From NCBI RefSeq assembly GCF_012933505.1, contig NZ_JABBNB010000007.1, forward strand, positions 180,947 through 244,946: a stretch of 64,000 bases of DNA, given 5' to 3'. Below the pieces are notes generated by a model, which saw only the letters and a list, made by a program, of their open reading frames with translations, had not been told where the DNA came from and did not search any database. The position numbers and the translations under genes are program-made. The DNA is from Gordonia asplenii (lineage in GTDB: Bacteria > Actinomycetota > Actinomycetes > Mycobacteriales > Mycobacteriaceae). Below, one piece after another: positions 1 to 9,243 of this stretch (positions are counted from its first letter, which is position 1; every line of letters begins with the position of its first letter).

Positions 1-236
1 CGATCGAGGGCACGGCCGAGATCTACGACGACCCCGACACCTGCCTGCGCGCGGGCATCAGCGTGTGGGAACGCTACAACGGGCCCTACAGCGACGATCT
101 CAAGCCCGCCGTCGAGCAGATGATGAACAAGCGCGTCGCTGTTCGCGTTGTGCCGCAACGGGTTCGGTCGTGGGATCATCGCAAACTGGGCCTGCCGGAA
201 CTGCCGCTCGCCGGATCCACGGCGCAGTACCTGTGA
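1..236 (+). CDS. PPOX-class (pyridoxamine 5'-phosphate oxidase-like) flavin/F420 protein, C-terminal part (Rv2991-like)
   Basis: Only the last 77 codons are present, reading in frame from base 3 to a TGA at 234-236; the 5' end lies outside the window. The C-terminus reads RSWDHRKLGLPELPLAGSTA followed by QYL, which resembles the tail of mycobacterial split-barrel PPOX proteins that bind FMN or F420. The position next to tRNA-Glu, tRNA-Gln and gltX matches Rv2991. The substrate is unknown. The family call rests on a remembered C-terminal motif and on synteny, because the cofactor-binding N-terminus is missing. Confidence 0.7.
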   Translation, partial: IEGTAEIYDDPDTCLRAGISVWERYNGPYSDDLKPAVEQMMNKRVAVRVVPQRVRSWDHRKLGLPELPLAGSTAQYL

Positions 237-275
237 GACTCACGGCTCGCTGAGTTCGACCGACTCGGAAATGAG

Positions 276-309
276 AAAGGTCCCTCCCGAAATCTCGGGA
301 GGGACCTTT
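276..309. terminator. Perfect inverted repeat, probable bidirectional terminator
   Basis: Two 15-bp arms (276-290 and 295-309) pair perfectly around a 4-nt loop, with A and T runs at the outer ends so that it can work on either strand. It separates the PPOX gene (plus) from the tRNA pair (minus). Confidence 0.8.
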
Positions 310-315
310 TCGTTG

Positions 316-388
316 TAGCCCCGACGGGATTCGAACCCGCGCTACCGCCTTGAGAGGGCGGCGTCCTAGGCCGCTAGACGACGGGGCC
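316..388 (-). tRNA. tRNA-Glu (anticodon CTC)
   Basis: A 73-nt cloverleaf on the minus strand: acceptor GGCCCCG pairs with CGGGGCT, the anticodon stem is GCCGC/GCGGT around CCTCTCA (anticodon CTC), and the T-arm has GGTTCGAATCC. The 3' CCA is not encoded, as is usual in this group. It lies downstream of tRNA-Gln and is probably co-transcribed with it, ending at the hairpin at 276-309. Confidence 0.95.
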
Positions 389-443
389 AAGGAACTTCCT
401 TTTGCTCGCACTACCTTACGGCATCGCAAACAACTGGTGTTCG

Positions 444-515
444 CTGGGGTACCAGGACTCGAACCTAGAATGGCGGTACCAGAAACCGCTGTGTTGCCAA
501 TTACACCATACCCCA
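444..515 (-). tRNA. tRNA-Gln (anticodon CTG)
   Basis: A 72-nt cloverleaf on the minus strand: acceptor TGGGGTA pairs with TACCCCA with discriminator G, anticodon loop TTCTGGT (CTG), T-arm GGTTCGAGTCC. CCA is not encoded. In this lineage Gln-tRNA(Gln) is normally made by misacylation with GltX and transamidation by GatCAB, and all of those genes are also in this window. Confidence 0.95.
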
Positions 516-670
516 TGGGATAACCCCTTCTCGGTCGTCAGTTCGCGTTCCTGACGCCCTCGATTGGGCCGAGAAAGAGGTTATCACCACCACCGGGTAA
601 AAGCACAAACGTTGAGGTCAGGCTATATTTTCGGTCGATTTCTTCGGGTGGGGTTGCTGCGACGCTCCCT

Positions 671-856
671 CCGCCGGTTGAGCCGACAGGAGCGCCAGCG
701 ACGAGCGAGTCGAAACCACGGTGACACAGCCGATTTCGCGCATCGCGCCGGTCTTCGCATCGTCGTGGATTCTCGGCGTCAGTTGCGTGGTTTCGACTCG
801 CTACGCTCGCTCAACCAACGGGGAAGGCGGTTTCGACTCGCTACGCTCGCTCAACC
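671..856. repeat. Intergenic palindromic repeats, family A (three copies)
   Basis: The 369-bp gap between tRNA-Gln and gltX holds one degenerate copy reading GGTTGAG...GTCGAAACC (676-716) and two copies in the opposite direction (789-816 and 829-856) of GGTTTCGACTCGCTACGCTC followed by GCTCAACC, spaced exactly 40 bp. The same family recurs near 17.8, 34.0 and 37.3 kb. I see no gene in this gap. Confidence 0.8.
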
Positions 857-884
857 AGCGGCGGGCAGCCGTCCCCGCACAGCG

Positions 885-2360
885 TCAGGCCTGGGCGGCC
901 ACCTCTGCGGCGGAACGCAGACGGGCCAGGCTGCGCTCGCGGCCGAGCAGTTCCATCGACTCGAACAACGGCGGCGAGACCTGCGATCCGGTAACGCCGA
1001 CGCGCACCGGTCCGAAGGCCTTGCGCGGCTTGAGTTCCAGACCGTCGATCAGCGCGGTCTTGAGCGCCTCCTCGATGGCCGGCGTGGTCCAGTCGGCAAC
1101 GGCGTCGAGCGCGGCGACGGTCGCGTCGAGCACCGGCTTGGCGTCGGCCCCGAGATTCTTGGCGGCGGCCTTCTCGTCGACGACGAAGTCGGCGTCGTCG
1201 ACGAAGAGGAACGAAACGAGCCCCCAGGCGTCGTCGAGTACCTGGATTCGGGTCTGCACCAGGTCGGCCAGCGTGGTGAACATCGCGTCGTCGAGCGGCT
1301 CGCTGAGGTACCCGCGATCGAAGAAGAACTTCTTGAGCCGGGCGGTGAAGTCGTCGAGTTCGAGTCGCCGGATGTGCTCGGCGTTGATCGCGTCGGCCTT
1401 CTTCTGGTCGAAGCGCGCGGGATTCGAATTCACTTGCCGCACATCGAAAGCCGCGACCATCTCGTCGATCGAGAAGATGTCGTTGTCGCCGCCGATGCCC
1501 CAGCCGAGCAGTGCCAGGTAGTTGAGCAGACCCTCCGGAATGAACCCGCGGTCGCGGTGGTGGAACAGGTTGGACTGCGGGTCACGCTTGGAGAGCTTCT
1601 TATTGCCCTCCCCCATCACGAACGGCAGGTGGGCGAACTCAGGCACGGACTCGGCGACGCCGATGCGGATCAGCGCCTGATAGAGCGCGATCTGTCGCGG
1701 GGTCGACGAGAGGAGGTCCTCGCCGCGCAACACGTGTGTGATTTTCATCATGGCGTCGTCGACCGGATTGACCAGCGTGTAGAGCGGATCGCCCGAGGCA
1801 CGCGTCAGCGCGTAGTCGGGCACGGTGCCCGCCTTGGCGGTGATGGTGCCGCGGACGAGGTCGTCCCAGACGATGTCCTGGGCCGGCATACGAAGGCGCA
1901 CAACGGGTTTGCGACCCTCGGCCAGATATGCGGCTCGCTGCTCGGCGGTGAGGTCGCGGTCGAAGTTGTCATAGCCCAGTTTCGGATCGCGGCCGGCTGC
2001 CTTGTGCCGGGCTTCGACCTCCTCCGGAGTGGAGAACGCCTCATACGCCTCGCCCGCCTCAAGGAGCTTAGCCACGACGTCGCGGTGGATGTCGCGTCGC
2101 TGCGACTGCCGGTAGGGCCCGTACGGTCCGCCGACCTCGGGCCCCTCGTCCCAATTCAGGCCGAGCCAGCGCAGGGCGTCGAGGATCGCCTGGTAGGACT
2201 CCTCGCTGTCGCGAGCGGCGTCGGTGTCCTCGATGCGGAAGACGAAGGTGCCTCCGGTGTGACGGGCCTGCGCGAAGTTGAACAGTGCGGTGCGGACGAG
2301 GCCGACGTGCGGGGTGCCGGTCGGTGATGGGCAGAAACGGACGCGTACTGCAGAAGTCAT
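885..2360 (-). CDS. gltX: Glutamyl-tRNA synthetase
   Basis: Class I aminoacyl-tRNA synthetase of 491 residues that charges tRNA-Glu and, in organisms using GatCAB, also tRNA-Gln. The N-terminus has [16 protein letters not shown], the HIGH-type ATP motif, and the KMSKS-type motif is KLSKR near residue 245. The length is normal for a discriminating or non-discriminating bacterial GluRS. The ATG at 2360 begins [15 protein letters not shown] as expected. The neighbouring tRNA-Glu/tRNA-Gln pair and the distant gatB and gatA/gatC genes support a non-discriminating enzyme; that is an inference from pathway content. Synteny is with gltS (Rv2992c). Confidence 0.97.
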   Translation of the reverse strand: MTSAVRVRFCPSPTGTPHVGLVRTALFNFAQARHTGGTFVFRIEDTDAARDSEESYQAILDALRWLGLNWDEGPEVGGPYGPYRQSQRRDIHRDVVAKLLEAGEAYEAFSTPEEVEARHKAAGRDPKLGYDNFDRDLTAEQRAAYLAEGRKPVVRLRMPAQDIVWDDLVRGTITAKAGTVPDYALTRASGDPLYTLVNPVDDAMMKITHVLRGEDLLSSTPRQIALYQALIRIGVAESVPEFAHLPFVMGEGNKKLSKRDPQSNLFHHRDRGFIPEGLLNYLALLGWGIGGDNDIFSIDEMVAAFDVRQVNSNPARFDQKKADAINAEHIRRLELDDFTARLKKFFFDRGYLSEPLDDAMFTTLADLVQTRIQVLDDAWGLVSFLFVDDADFVVDEKAAAKNLGADAKPVLDATVAALDAVADWTTPAIEEALKTALIDGLELKPRKAFGPVRVGVTGSQVSPPLFESMELLGRERSLARLRSAAEVAAQA

Positions 2361-2396
2361 GGGGTAAACGGTAGCCGCGCGTGCACGACAAACTCA

Positions 2397-2460
2397 AAAT
2401 CCCCCCGAACTCGGACAATCCACCGTCACGAGGGGGAATTATCCGAGTTCAGCGGGATTT
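2397..2460. repeat. Long imperfect hairpin downstream of the hydrolase gene
   Basis: Arms at 2397-2419 and 2438-2460 (23 bp, a few mismatches; shared core GAACTCGGAYAAT) are separated by an 18-nt spacer. The hairpin sits just after the stop of the minus-strand hydrolase and before gltX. It may act as a terminator, but it lacks a clear U tract. It resembles in layout the hairpins at 5447, 6547, 43382 and 58399. Confidence 0.6.
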
Positions 2461-2480
2461 GTGCGAGACGGACGGACTTC

Positions 2481-3323
2481 TTAGGTCACGCTCGCGAGGT
2501 AGTCGAGCAGCAGCTTGTTCACCGCCGCCGGCTGCTCCAGATACCCGAAGTGTCCGGCCTTCTCCACCTGTTCGTATTTCGCGCCGGGAATGGCGTCGGC
2601 GACCTCGCGTGCGAGATGTACCGGCAGCGTGCGGTCGTCGGCGAACCCGATCACGAGCGCGGGCGTGGAGATCGCCCGATAGGCGTCGAGACGATTGGGT
2701 TCAGCGTTGTGGAGCTCGAATTGCGCGCGCACGCCAGGCGTCACGGTCTGCGGCGAGTAGCCGATGATGTCGAGCCAGTCGCGCGCGGAGCGGTCGTCGG
2801 CGAGCGTGTGCGGCGAGAGGTTGAGGTGCGCGGTGATCGCCGCCTCGTACTCCTTGGGCAGTGTGATCTTGTTGTCGTAGAGCGCCCGCTCACCCACCGA
2901 AATCGCTTCCTGCAGCGGCGTCGTACGGCCGTAGGTCGCGATCATCACGGCCGCCTTCACCACATCCGGGCGCGCGAGCGCGAGTTCCTGGGTGATCCGC
3001 GCACCGAGCGACGTCCCGACGACGACGGCGGGTCCGCCACCGACGTGTTCGATGAGTGCCGCGGTGTCGGCGACCATGTCGTCGAGGGTGAAACCGTCGG
3101 CGCACTCCGACGTCGGGGCGATGCCGCGGTTGTCGAAAGTGACGACGCGGTAACCGGCCCGTACGAGCGCCGGTTGCTGATTGGCCTTCCACACGCGGCC
3201 GGGGCTGCCGGTGCCCATCACCATCACGACGAGCTGACCGGTGCCGCCGGAGTCCTCGTAGGAGATCTCGATGCCGTTGAGGCGGGCGGTCTTCGGGAGA
3301 TTTCTCACCGCATGTCGACTCAT
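2481..3323 (-). CDS. Alpha/beta-fold hydrolase
   Basis: 280 residues. The fold is visible as GTGSPGRVW (oxyanion region), the nucleophile elbow VGTSLGA with Ser near residue 100, an acid in the GFADDRTLP strand and a late His in KAGHFGYLEQP. The start is the ATG at 3323, which overlaps the stop of the preceding FAH gene as ATGA, so the two are probably translated together. Open frame extends further upstream but lies inside the FAH gene. The natural substrate cannot be read from sequence. Pairing with an FAH-family enzyme suggests hydrolysis of small ester, ketone or lactone-type catabolites, which is inference only. Confidence 0.85.
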   Translation of the reverse strand: MSRHAVRNLPKTARLNGIEISYEDSGGTGQLVVMVMGTGSPGRVWKANQQPALVRAGYRVVTFDNRGIAPTSECADGFTLDDMVADTAALIEHVGGGPAVVVGTSLGARITQELALARPDVVKAAVMIATYGRTTPLQEAISVGERALYDNKITLPKEYEAAITAHLNLSPHTLADDRSARDWLDIIGYSPQTVTPGVRAQFELHNAEPNRLDAYRAISTPALVIGFADDRTLPVHLAREVADAIPGAKYEQVEKAGHFGYLEQPAAVNKLLLDYLASVT

Positions 3324-4114
3324 TGCTTGTCCACCACCGGATTGCTCAGTGTCCCAATACCTTCCACGGTGACCGACACCCGCTGACCGGCCGTCATCGG
3401 CCCAACGCCCGACGGCGTGCCGGTGAGGATGACGTCGCCCGGCAACAGCGTCATCACGGCGGAGATCCATTCGACGACGGCCCCGACGTCGTGCAGCATC
3501 AGCGAGGTGCGCGACTGCTGTTTGACGACGCCGTCGAGCTCGGTGCGGATCTCGACGTCGGAGACGTCGGCGTCGGTGGTGATCCACGGTCCGAGCGGGC
3601 AGAACGTGTCGTACCCCTTCGCGCGGGTCCACTGGCCGTCGGCGGCCTGTTGATCGCGCGCGGTAACGTCGTTGGCGACGGTGTAGCCCAGGATCACGTC
3701 CTTCGCCTGAGCCGCTTTGACGTCCTTGCAGGGGCGGCCGATGACGACGGCGAGTTCGCCTTCGTAGTCGACTCGCTCCGACGACGGCGGGCGAACGATG
3801 GGCACCTCGGGCCCGATGATCGACGTGTTGGGCTTGATGAAGATGACGGGATCGGCCACCTTGATCGTCGTTCCGTCGGGGGCCACCCCACCCATCTCCT
3901 CGATGTGCGCCGCATAGTTCTTGCCGATGCAGATCACCTTGCTCGCCAGGATCGGCGCGAGCACGCGCACGTCGGCGAGGGGCCAGCTACGGCCGGTGAA
4001 CGTCGGATTTCCAAAGGGATGCTCGGCGATTTCCCGAACGGTTTCTGCACCTTGTTCGCCCTCGACGGCGACGAAGGCGACACCGTCGGGGCTCGCTACT
4101 CGACCTAAACGCAT
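3320..4114 (-). CDS. Fumarylacetoacetate hydrolase (FAH) family protein, Rv2993c-like
   Basis: 264 residues. The FAH C-terminal domain is complete: ICIGKNYAAHIEEM, metal-binding Glu/Asp residues in DYEGELAVVIGRP, YTVANDVTARD and TGTPSGVGPM. The family includes FAH itself, 5-carboxymethyl-2-hydroxymuconate isomerases, acylpyruvases and oxaloacetate decarboxylases, and the sequence alone does not separate them. In mycobacteria the same gene sits upstream of gltX. It is the first gene of a pair with the alpha/beta hydrolase (4-nt overlap) and is divergent from the MFS gene across a 124-bp gap. Confidence 0.88.
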   Translation of the reverse strand: MRLGRVASPDGVAFVAVEGEQGAETVREIAEHPFGNPTFTGRSWPLADVRVLAPILASKVICIGKNYAAHIEEMGGVAPDGTTIKVADPVIFIKPNTSIIGPEVPIVRPPSSERVDYEGELAVVIGRPCKDVKAAQAKDVILGYTVANDVTARDQQAADGQWTRAKGYDTFCPLGPWITTDADVSDVEIRTELDGVVKQQSRTSLMLHDVGAVVEWISAVMTLLPGDVILTGTPSGVGPMTAGQRVSVTVEGIGTLSNPVVDKQ

Positions 4115-4172
4115 GGCTAGAGCCTATCCCAGATGCCGGGACGCGCATGGACACGGGGTCGGCTCGTGTTCT

Positions 4173-4200
4173 AACATTTGGAATTGTCATCCCAATATTT
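4173..4200. promoter_or_regulatory. Imperfect inverted repeat in the divergent FAH/MFS promoter region
   Basis: AACATTTGG and CCCAATATTT face each other across 9 nt in the AT-rich middle of the divergent intergenic region. The placement would suit an operator controlling one or both genes. The arms are short and imperfect and the binding protein is unknown. Confidence 0.3.
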
Positions 4201-4238
4201 GAGACTGCCGCGCATGCGGCCCCATCCGGGAGGTGAAC

Positions 4239-5435
4239 GTGACCATCGCTACAGTTCCCCGCGAGATCGGAACAGCACGACGTTGGAGCATCCTGGGGGC
4301 GTCGACGCTCGCCGCGCTGTCGACCGCGTGCGTCGTCAATGGCGGCGCCTTCCTGATTCCCGAACTGCAGCGCTCGACGGGCATCGGTCTGCCGAGTGCG
4401 TCACTGTTGGCGATGATGGCCTCGATCGGGTTGATGATCACGACGATCCCGTGGGGCGCGGCGCTGGATCGCTACGGAGAGCGCAGCATCCTGCTGCTGT
4501 CCCTGGGCGGGACCGTCGCCGCGACGACGGGAACCGTTGTCGCGGCCGCGTTCTCAGCGCCCACGTGGCTGTTGGGCGCGACTCTGCTGCTCGCCGGCGC
4601 GAGCGCGGCGTCGACGAACGGCGCGGGCGGGCGGATCGTCGTCGGCTGGTTTCCGGCTGCGCAGCGCGGCACCGCGATGGGCATCCGGCAGATGGCGCAG
4701 CCGCTGGGCGTCGGGGTCAGCGCGATGACGGTTCCGGTGCTCGCACAGCACGTCGGGCTGGCCGCGGGCACCGCGGTGTTCCCGATCCTGGCGACGATCG
4801 CGCTGGCGGTGACCGCGCTGGTGATCATCGACCCTCCGCATCCCGCGGGCGCCTCGGCCGCTGCGGCGCCCAACCCGTACCGGCACAGCGACTTTCTGTG
4901 GCGGGTGCACGGCGTCAGCGTGCTGCTGGTGATACCGCAGATGGCGTTGTGGACGTTCGTGCCGGTGTGGCTGATGGTGGATCGCGGTTGGGCCCCGGCG
5001 ACGGCGGGCGTGCTGGTGACGGTGACGCAAATCGTTGGGGCGCTTGGCCGTATCGCCGCGGGACGGTGGTCTGATCAGTGGGGTTCGCGGATGCGGCCGA
5101 TCCGCATCATCGCCGCGGCGGCAGCGACCGCGACGATCCTGCTGGCCGTGACCGACGCCTTCAACTCCCCCGTGGCCATCGCGATCATGGTCGCCGCGTC
5201 GATCATCACCGTCGCGGACAACGGTCTCGCATTCACCTCGGTCGCCGAATTCGCGGGGCCGTCGTGGAGCGGGCGTGCACTGGCTTTCCAGAACACCGCA
5301 CAGTATCTGGCGGGCTCGGCCGCGGTGCCGCTGATCGCGACGACCATCGACGGCGTCGGCTACCCGATCGCGTTTGCCGTCACCGCGATCGCGCCGCTGA
5401 TCGCGTTGCCGTTGGTGCCGAGGGATCCGCGGTAG
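4239..5435 (+). CDS. MFS transporter (Rv2994-like)
   Basis: A 398-residue major facilitator of about 12 membrane segments. The inter-helix 2/3 motif is seen as GAALDRYGERSILL near residue 70, and the second half begins after a polar linker near residue 205. I chose GTG 4239 because GGGAGG (4228-4233) sits 5 nt before it; an in-frame GTG at 4233 would lie inside that site. The order FAH / MFS / leuB matches M. tuberculosis, where Rv2994 holds this position. It may be a drug or metabolite exporter; the substrate is unknown. Confidence 0.88.
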   Translation: MTIATVPREIGTARRWSILGASTLAALSTACVVNGGAFLIPELQRSTGIGLPSASLLAMMASIGLMITTIPWGAALDRYGERSILLLSLGGTVAATTGTVVAAAFSAPTWLLGATLLLAGASAASTNGAGGRIVVGWFPAAQRGTAMGIRQMAQPLGVGVSAMTVPVLAQHVGLAAGTAVFPILATIALAVTALVIIDPPHPAGASAAAAPNPYRHSDFLWRVHGVSVLLVIPQMALWTFVPVWLMVDRGWAPATAGVLVTVTQIVGALGRIAAGRWSDQWGSRMRPIRIIAAAAATATILLAVTDAFNSPVAIAIMVAASIITVADNGLAFTSVAEFAGPSWSGRALAFQNTAQYLAGSAAVPLIATTIDGVGYPIAFAVTAIAPLIALPLVPRDPR

Positions 5436-5446
5436 GTATGTGGCCG

Positions 5447-5515
5447 CAAACCCTGCACTATCCACCATTTTCAGCCATCAGTGGGTGGTGGGGAAGGCAG
5501 ATAGTGCAGGGTTTG
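5447..5515. repeat. Hairpin with perfect 15-bp arms (left flank of the AbiEi/nuclease-like gene)
   Basis: CAAACCCTGCACTAT (5447-5461) is matched perfectly by ATAGTGCAGGGTTTG (5501-5515), with an inner CCACCA/TGGTGG stem. It lies 11 nt after the MFS stop and 6 nt before the stop of the next, oppositely oriented gene, so it could terminate both. The outer arm core GCAAACCCTGCA is repeated at 6547-6619 on the other side of that gene. Confidence 0.75.
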
Positions 5516-5521
5516 TAAAGA

Positions 5522-6541
5522 TCACGCGGACCGACGACGCCGGGCGAGCGCCGGATTGGGCCGAGACGGCGGCGGGGTGGGAAGCCCGATCGCCCGCATC
5601 TGCGCGACGATCCGAGAGACCACCCGACCAGCTTTCAAATCCGCCCACGTCCAGCGCACCACGATGATCCCGAGGTCCTGCAGTCTGCCTTCTCGCCTCT
5701 TTTCGCGCCGGATCACGTCCTGCGCATCCTCCCCAGGCTGCAGATACTTGAGGTACTTGCCGAGGCCGTCGAACTCGCCTACCATCGCGATCGCTCCGTT
5801 CTCATCGACCCAGTCGTAGTCGGTGCGGGCGATGAACGTCCCAGCGTCGTCGAACACCTCATGCTGCAACCGGGGAACGACGAGGCCGCCTTCGATCATC
5901 TGCGCACGCCCCCACGATTCGCCTGCGTTCTCCGACAACGGATCGGCAAAGGTCAACGCCCGCCGGGCGACGCCGACGCCGGTGCGCGGTTGCGCGCCAT
6001 ACGCTTGCATCACGGTTCGGTCGCCCCCGGTGCGCAATGCCGAGTCGAATGCGGCCAGCGCCGCCGGGAATCCCGACGTCGACGTGCGCGCGACGTCGAA
6101 CGCGGTGCGTTCGCGACTGGTCACCCACAGACCGTCGACCTGCACGATGTCGTCCGGCGTCAAGGGGCCCGGATGCACGTGTCGGCGCGTGCGTTTGTAT
6201 CCGACGTCGGAGGTCGCCGAGGTGAGATGAAGCCGACTGAGATCGGCATCGAGCATCGATAGTCCGTGCACGACACCCGCCGACGCGTGACTGACCGCGA
6301 CAGCAGGAGAGGTGGTCGCCGCCATCACCTCGAATCGATGCTGTGCCTCGGGAGTCCGCTCGGCGGGGACAGCGTATACACCGGACGCGATCCAGTCGAG
6401 GTCTCCCTTAGCTGCTGCCCGTTGAAGTTGCTGGGGACTGAAACCGAGTGACAGTGCGGTATCGGCGCGGATGTAACCGTCGCCGTCGATCGGAAATGGA
6501 TGCATGTCTCTTAGACGCAGCACGGCCCCGTTTAGATCCAC
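5522..6541 (-). CDS. AbiEi-type N-terminal domain plus restriction-endonuclease-like C-terminal domain protein
   Basis: About 339 residues. Residues ~15-60 (GYIRADTALSLGFSPQQLQR through IASGVYAVPA) look like the winged-helix domain of AbiEi type IV antitoxins. The C-terminal third has a PD-(D/E)XK/Vsr-like pattern: ARTDYDWVDENG, GEFDGLGKY, then EKRREGRLQDLGIIVVRWTW. Such proteins are common and multi-copy in actinobacteria, usually without a recognised AbiEii toxin partner; none is present here. The GTG at 6541 gives the longest frame; ATG 6505 is the likelier start if the hairpin at 6547-6619 is untranslated and contains the promoter. The gene interrupts the mycobacterial MFS-leuB order and lies precisely between two related hairpins. 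Function is unproven. Confidence 0.7.
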   Translation of the reverse strand: MDLNGAVLRLRDMHPFPIDGDGYIRADTALSLGFSPQQLQRAAAKGDLDWIASGVYAVPAERTPEAQHRFEVMAATTSPAVAVSHASAGVVHGLSMLDADLSRLHLTSATSDVGYKRTRRHVHPGPLTPDDIVQVDGLWVTSRERTAFDVARTSTSGFPAALAAFDSALRTGGDRTVMQAYGAQPRTGVGVARRALTFADPLSENAGESWGRAQMIEGGLVVPRLQHEVFDDAGTFIARTDYDWVDENGAIAMVGEFDGLGKYLKYLQPGEDAQDVIRREKRREGRLQDLGIIVVRWTWADLKAGRVVSRIVAQMRAIGLPTPPPSRPNPALARRRRSA

Positions 6542-6546
6542 CTGCC

Positions 6547-6619
6547 CGCAAACCCTGCAAAATACATCGTTCCCAGCACCTGAGAGGTGCTGGGAACGAT
6601 AGATAGTGCAGGGTTTGCG
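6547..6619. repeat. Nested hairpin (right flank of the AbiEi/nuclease-like gene)
   Basis: The outer arms CGCAAACCCTGCA / TGCAGGGTTTGCG (6547-6559 and 6607-6619) enclose a second perfect 15-bp stem, ATCGTTCCCAGCACC / GGTGCTGGGAACGAT (6566-6580 and 6586-6600) with loop TGAGA. It lies between the leuB stop (6626) and the 5' end of the AbiEi-like gene. It may terminate leuB transcription, though no U tract follows. Confidence 0.75.
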
Positions 6620-6625
6620 CCCCTA

Positions 6626-7651
6626 TTACAGGCGTGCTCGGATGCTCTCGCCCACCTCGGTGGTCGAGCGGGCGGCGTCGCCACGCTCGGCGAGATCGGC
6701 CACGACTGCGGCCTCGACGCGACCGGCCTCGACCGTTTTGCCCAAGTGGCGCAACAACATCGCGGTCGACAGGATCGTCGCGGTCGGGTCGGCCTTGTTC
6801 TGGCCGGCGATGTCGGGAGCAGAGCCGTGGACCGGCTCGAACATCGACGGATTGGTGCCGGTCGCGTCGATGTTACCCGACGCCGCCAGACCGATGCCGC
6901 CGCCGATAGCCGCGGCGATGTCGGTGATGATGTCGCCGAACAGGTTGTCGGTGACGATCACGTCGAAGCGGCCCGGATCGGTGACCAGGTAGATGGTCGC
7001 GGCATCGACGTGGCAGTAATCGGTTGTCACGTCAGGGAATTCGGGCGCGACCTCGTCGACGGTGCGCTGCCACAACGACCCGGCGAACGTCAGCACGTTG
7101 GTCTTGTGGACCAGCGTGAGCTTCTTACGGCGAGCCGATGCGCGCTGGAAAGCGTTGCGCACCACACGTTCTACCCCGTAGCGGGTGTTGACGCTTACCT
7201 CGGTGGCCACCTCGTGCGGTGTGCCGATACGCAGAGCGCCGCCGTTGCCGGTGTAGGGCCCCTCGGTTCCCTCGCGGACCACGACGAAGTCGATCTCCGG
7301 ATTTCCGGCGAGCGGCGACGTCACGCCGTCGTAGCGCTTGGACGGGCGCAGGTTGACGTGGTGGTCGAGCGCGAAGCGCATCTTGAGCAGCAAGCCACGT
7401 TCGAGGACGCCCGACGGCACGGTCCGCGGGTCGCCGATGGCGCCCAGCAGGATCGCGTCGTGCTCACGCAGCGATTCGAGGTCGGCGTCGGTCAGCAGCT
7501 CACCGTTGCGCAGGTAGCGGCGGGCGCCGAGGTCGTAGTCGGTGGTCTCGACGTCGGGCACCACCGCCCGCAGCACCGCGAGTGCCTCGTCGACGACCTC
7601 CGGTCCGATGCCGTCTCCGGCGATGACGGCGAGCTTCAGCGATGTTGTCAT
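6626..7651 (-). CDS. leuB: 3-isopropylmalate dehydrogenase
   Basis: 341 residues. It oxidises and decarboxylates 3-isopropylmalate to 2-oxoisocaproate with NAD, the third step of leucine synthesis. Family marks are [14 protein letters not shown] at the N-terminus, the substrate Arg segment [15 protein letters not shown], and the metal/NAD region [20 protein letters not shown] with [15 protein letters not shown] 7651 overlaps the serA stop (ATGA at 7648-7651), so serA and leuB form a coupled operon, as in Rv2996c-Rv2995c. Confidence 0.96.
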   Translation of the reverse strand: MTTSLKLAVIAGDGIGPEVVDEALAVLRAVVPDVETTDYDLGARRYLRNGELLTDADLESLREHDAILLGAIGDPRTVPSGVLERGLLLKMRFALDHHVNLRPSKRYDGVTSPLAGNPEIDFVVVREGTEGPYTGNGGALRIGTPHEVATEVSVNTRYGVERVVRNAFQRASARRKKLTLVHKTNVLTFAGSLWQRTVDEVAPEFPDVTTDYCHVDAATIYLVTDPGRFDVIVTDNLFGDIITDIAAAIGGGIGLAASGNIDATGTNPSMFEPVHGSAPDIAGQNKADPTATILSTAMLLRHLGKTVEAGRVEAAVVADLAERGDAARSTTEVGESIRARL

Positions 7652-9243
7652 GACAGATCCACCTGTGCGATCAGAGTTGCGGAGACGGCCTCGCCGACCG
7701 CGGCGACCACGTCGTCGGCCACGACGTCGTCGACACGCAGCAGCACGGTGGCGCCGTCACCCTCGGCGTCCTGCGACAGACCGGCGGCCAGGATGTCGAC
7801 CCCGGCGTTGCCGAGCGCCGTACCGATCTTGCCCAGCGAGCCCGGCTGATCGGCGTAGCTGACGATGAGGTTGTTGCCCTCGGCGCGCAGGTCGAAGTTA
7901 CGGCCGTTGATGTTGACGATCTTCTCCACCTGCCGGGGGCCGCTGACGGTGCCGGCCACGTTGTGCACGGTGCCGTCGGCCAGGACTGCCTTGACGTCCA
8001 CGACGCTGCGGTGGTTGGGGCTCTCGGTGGCGGTGGTGACCTCGCTGGTCACGCCCCGCTCCTGCGCCACCGCGGGAGCGTTGACGAAGGTGATCGGGTC
8101 GTCCAGCACGGCCGAGAACAGACCGCGCAGCGCGGACAGGCCCAGCACCTCGACGTTGCTCGACGCCAGCTCGCCGCGGACGTCGACGACGATCGACGCC
8201 GGGACCTCCGGGCTGATCACGCCGATGAGCACGCCGAGCTTGCGCGCGACCTCCAACCACGGTGCTACCTCGTCGTCGACGGCGCCACCGGTGATGTTCA
8301 CGGCGTCGGGGACGAAGTGGCCGGCCAGCGCCAGGCGCACGCTCTTGGCGACGTCGGTGCCGGCGCGGTCCTGCGCTTCGCTGGTCGACGCTCCGAGGTG
8401 CGGCGTCACGACGACCTGCGGGAGGTCGAACAGCGGCGAGTCGGTGCACGGTTCGGTGGAGAACACGTCGAGACCCGCACCCCGGACCTGACCGGAGGTG
8501 ATGGCGTCGGCGAGTGCCTGCTCGTCGACGAGTCCACCGCGCGCGGCGTTGACGATGACGACGCCTTTCTTGGTGCGCGCCAGCTGATCCGCGCCGATCA
8601 GCCCGAGGGTCTCCGGAGTCTTGGGCAGGTGCACGGTGATGAAGTCGGCGCGCTCGAGCAGTTCGTCGAGCGTGACGAGCTCGATGCCCAACTGCGCGGC
8701 GCGCGCGGCCGAGACATAGGGATCGTAGGCGATGATCTTGGTCTCGAACGCGGCCATCCGTGCGGCCACCAGCTGACCGATGCGGCCCAGTCCGACGACG
8801 CCGACGGTCTTGTCGAAGATCTCGACACCGTTGAACGACGACCGCTTCCAGGTGTGCTCACGCAGGGTGGCGTCGGCGGCCGGGATCTGGCGCGAGGCCG
8901 CCATCAGCAGTGCGACGGCGTGTTCGGCAGCGGTGTGGATGTTCGACGTCGGAGCGTTGACCACCATCACGCCGCGCTCGGTGGCGGCGGGGACGTCGAC
9001 GTTGTCGAGGCCGACGCCGGCCCTCGCGATGATCTTCAGCTTCGGTCCGGCCGCCAGGACCTCGGCATCGACGGTGGTGGCCGAGCGTACGAGGATCGCG
9101 TCCGCGTCGGCGACGGCTTCAAGCAGTTTGGGACGGTCGGGACCGTCCACCCACCGCACCTCGACGTCGTCGCCCAGGGCGTCCACGGTCGAAGGTGCCA
9201 ATTTGTCGGCGATCAGAACAACTGGACGTCCAGCTGAGGTCAC
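7648..9243 (-). CDS. serA: D-3-phosphoglycerate dehydrogenase
   Basis: 531 residues, the long (type 1) actinobacterial form. It catalyses the first committed step of serine synthesis. The NAD fold carries [11 protein letters not shown], with [10 protein letters not shown] and the catalytic His in [11 protein letters not shown]. An intervening ASB-like domain spans residues ~320-450, and a C-terminal ACT domain (~455-531, [16 protein letters not shown]) is the usual serine-feedback site. GTG 9243 is preceded by GGGAG at a 7-nt spacing and begins [17 protein letters not shown], close to mycobacterial SerA; upstream in-frame codons are ignored. It overlaps leuB by 4 nt. Confidence 0.95.
   Translation of the reverse strand: MTSAGRPVVLIADKLAPSTVDALGDDVEVRWVDGPDRPKLLEAVADADAILVRSATTVDAEVLAAGPKLKIIARAGVGLDNVDVPAATERGVMVVNAPTSNIHTAAEHAVALLMAASRQIPAADATLREHTWKRSSFNGVEIFDKTVGVVGLGRIGQLVAARMAAFETKIIAYDPYVSAARAAQLGIELVTLDELLERADFITVHLPKTPETLGLIGADQLARTKKGVVIVNAARGGLVDEQALADAITSGQVRGAGLDVFSTEPCTDSPLFDLPQVVVTPHLGASTSEAQDRAGTDVAKSVRLALAGHFVPDAVNITGGAVDDEVAPWLEVARKLGVLIGVISPEVPASIVVDVRGELASSNVEVLGLSALRGLFSAVLDDPITFVNAPAVAQERGVTSEVTTATESPNHRSVVDVKAVLADGTVHNVAGTVSGPRQVEKIVNINGRNFDLRAEGNNLIVSYADQPGSLGKIGTALGNAGVDILAAGLSQDAEGDGATVLLRVDDVVADDVVAAVGEAVSATLIAQVDLS

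Noticed and set aside
564..2327. 587-residue open frame antisense to gltX
   Set aside because: It is the antisense shadow of a well-identified gene in high-GC DNA; the translation is Arg/Gly/Val-rich with no family features.
5522..6541. Complete AbiE toxin-antitoxin pair
   Set aside because: Only the AbiEi-like domain is present; no AbiEii nucleotidyltransferase gene lies on either side.
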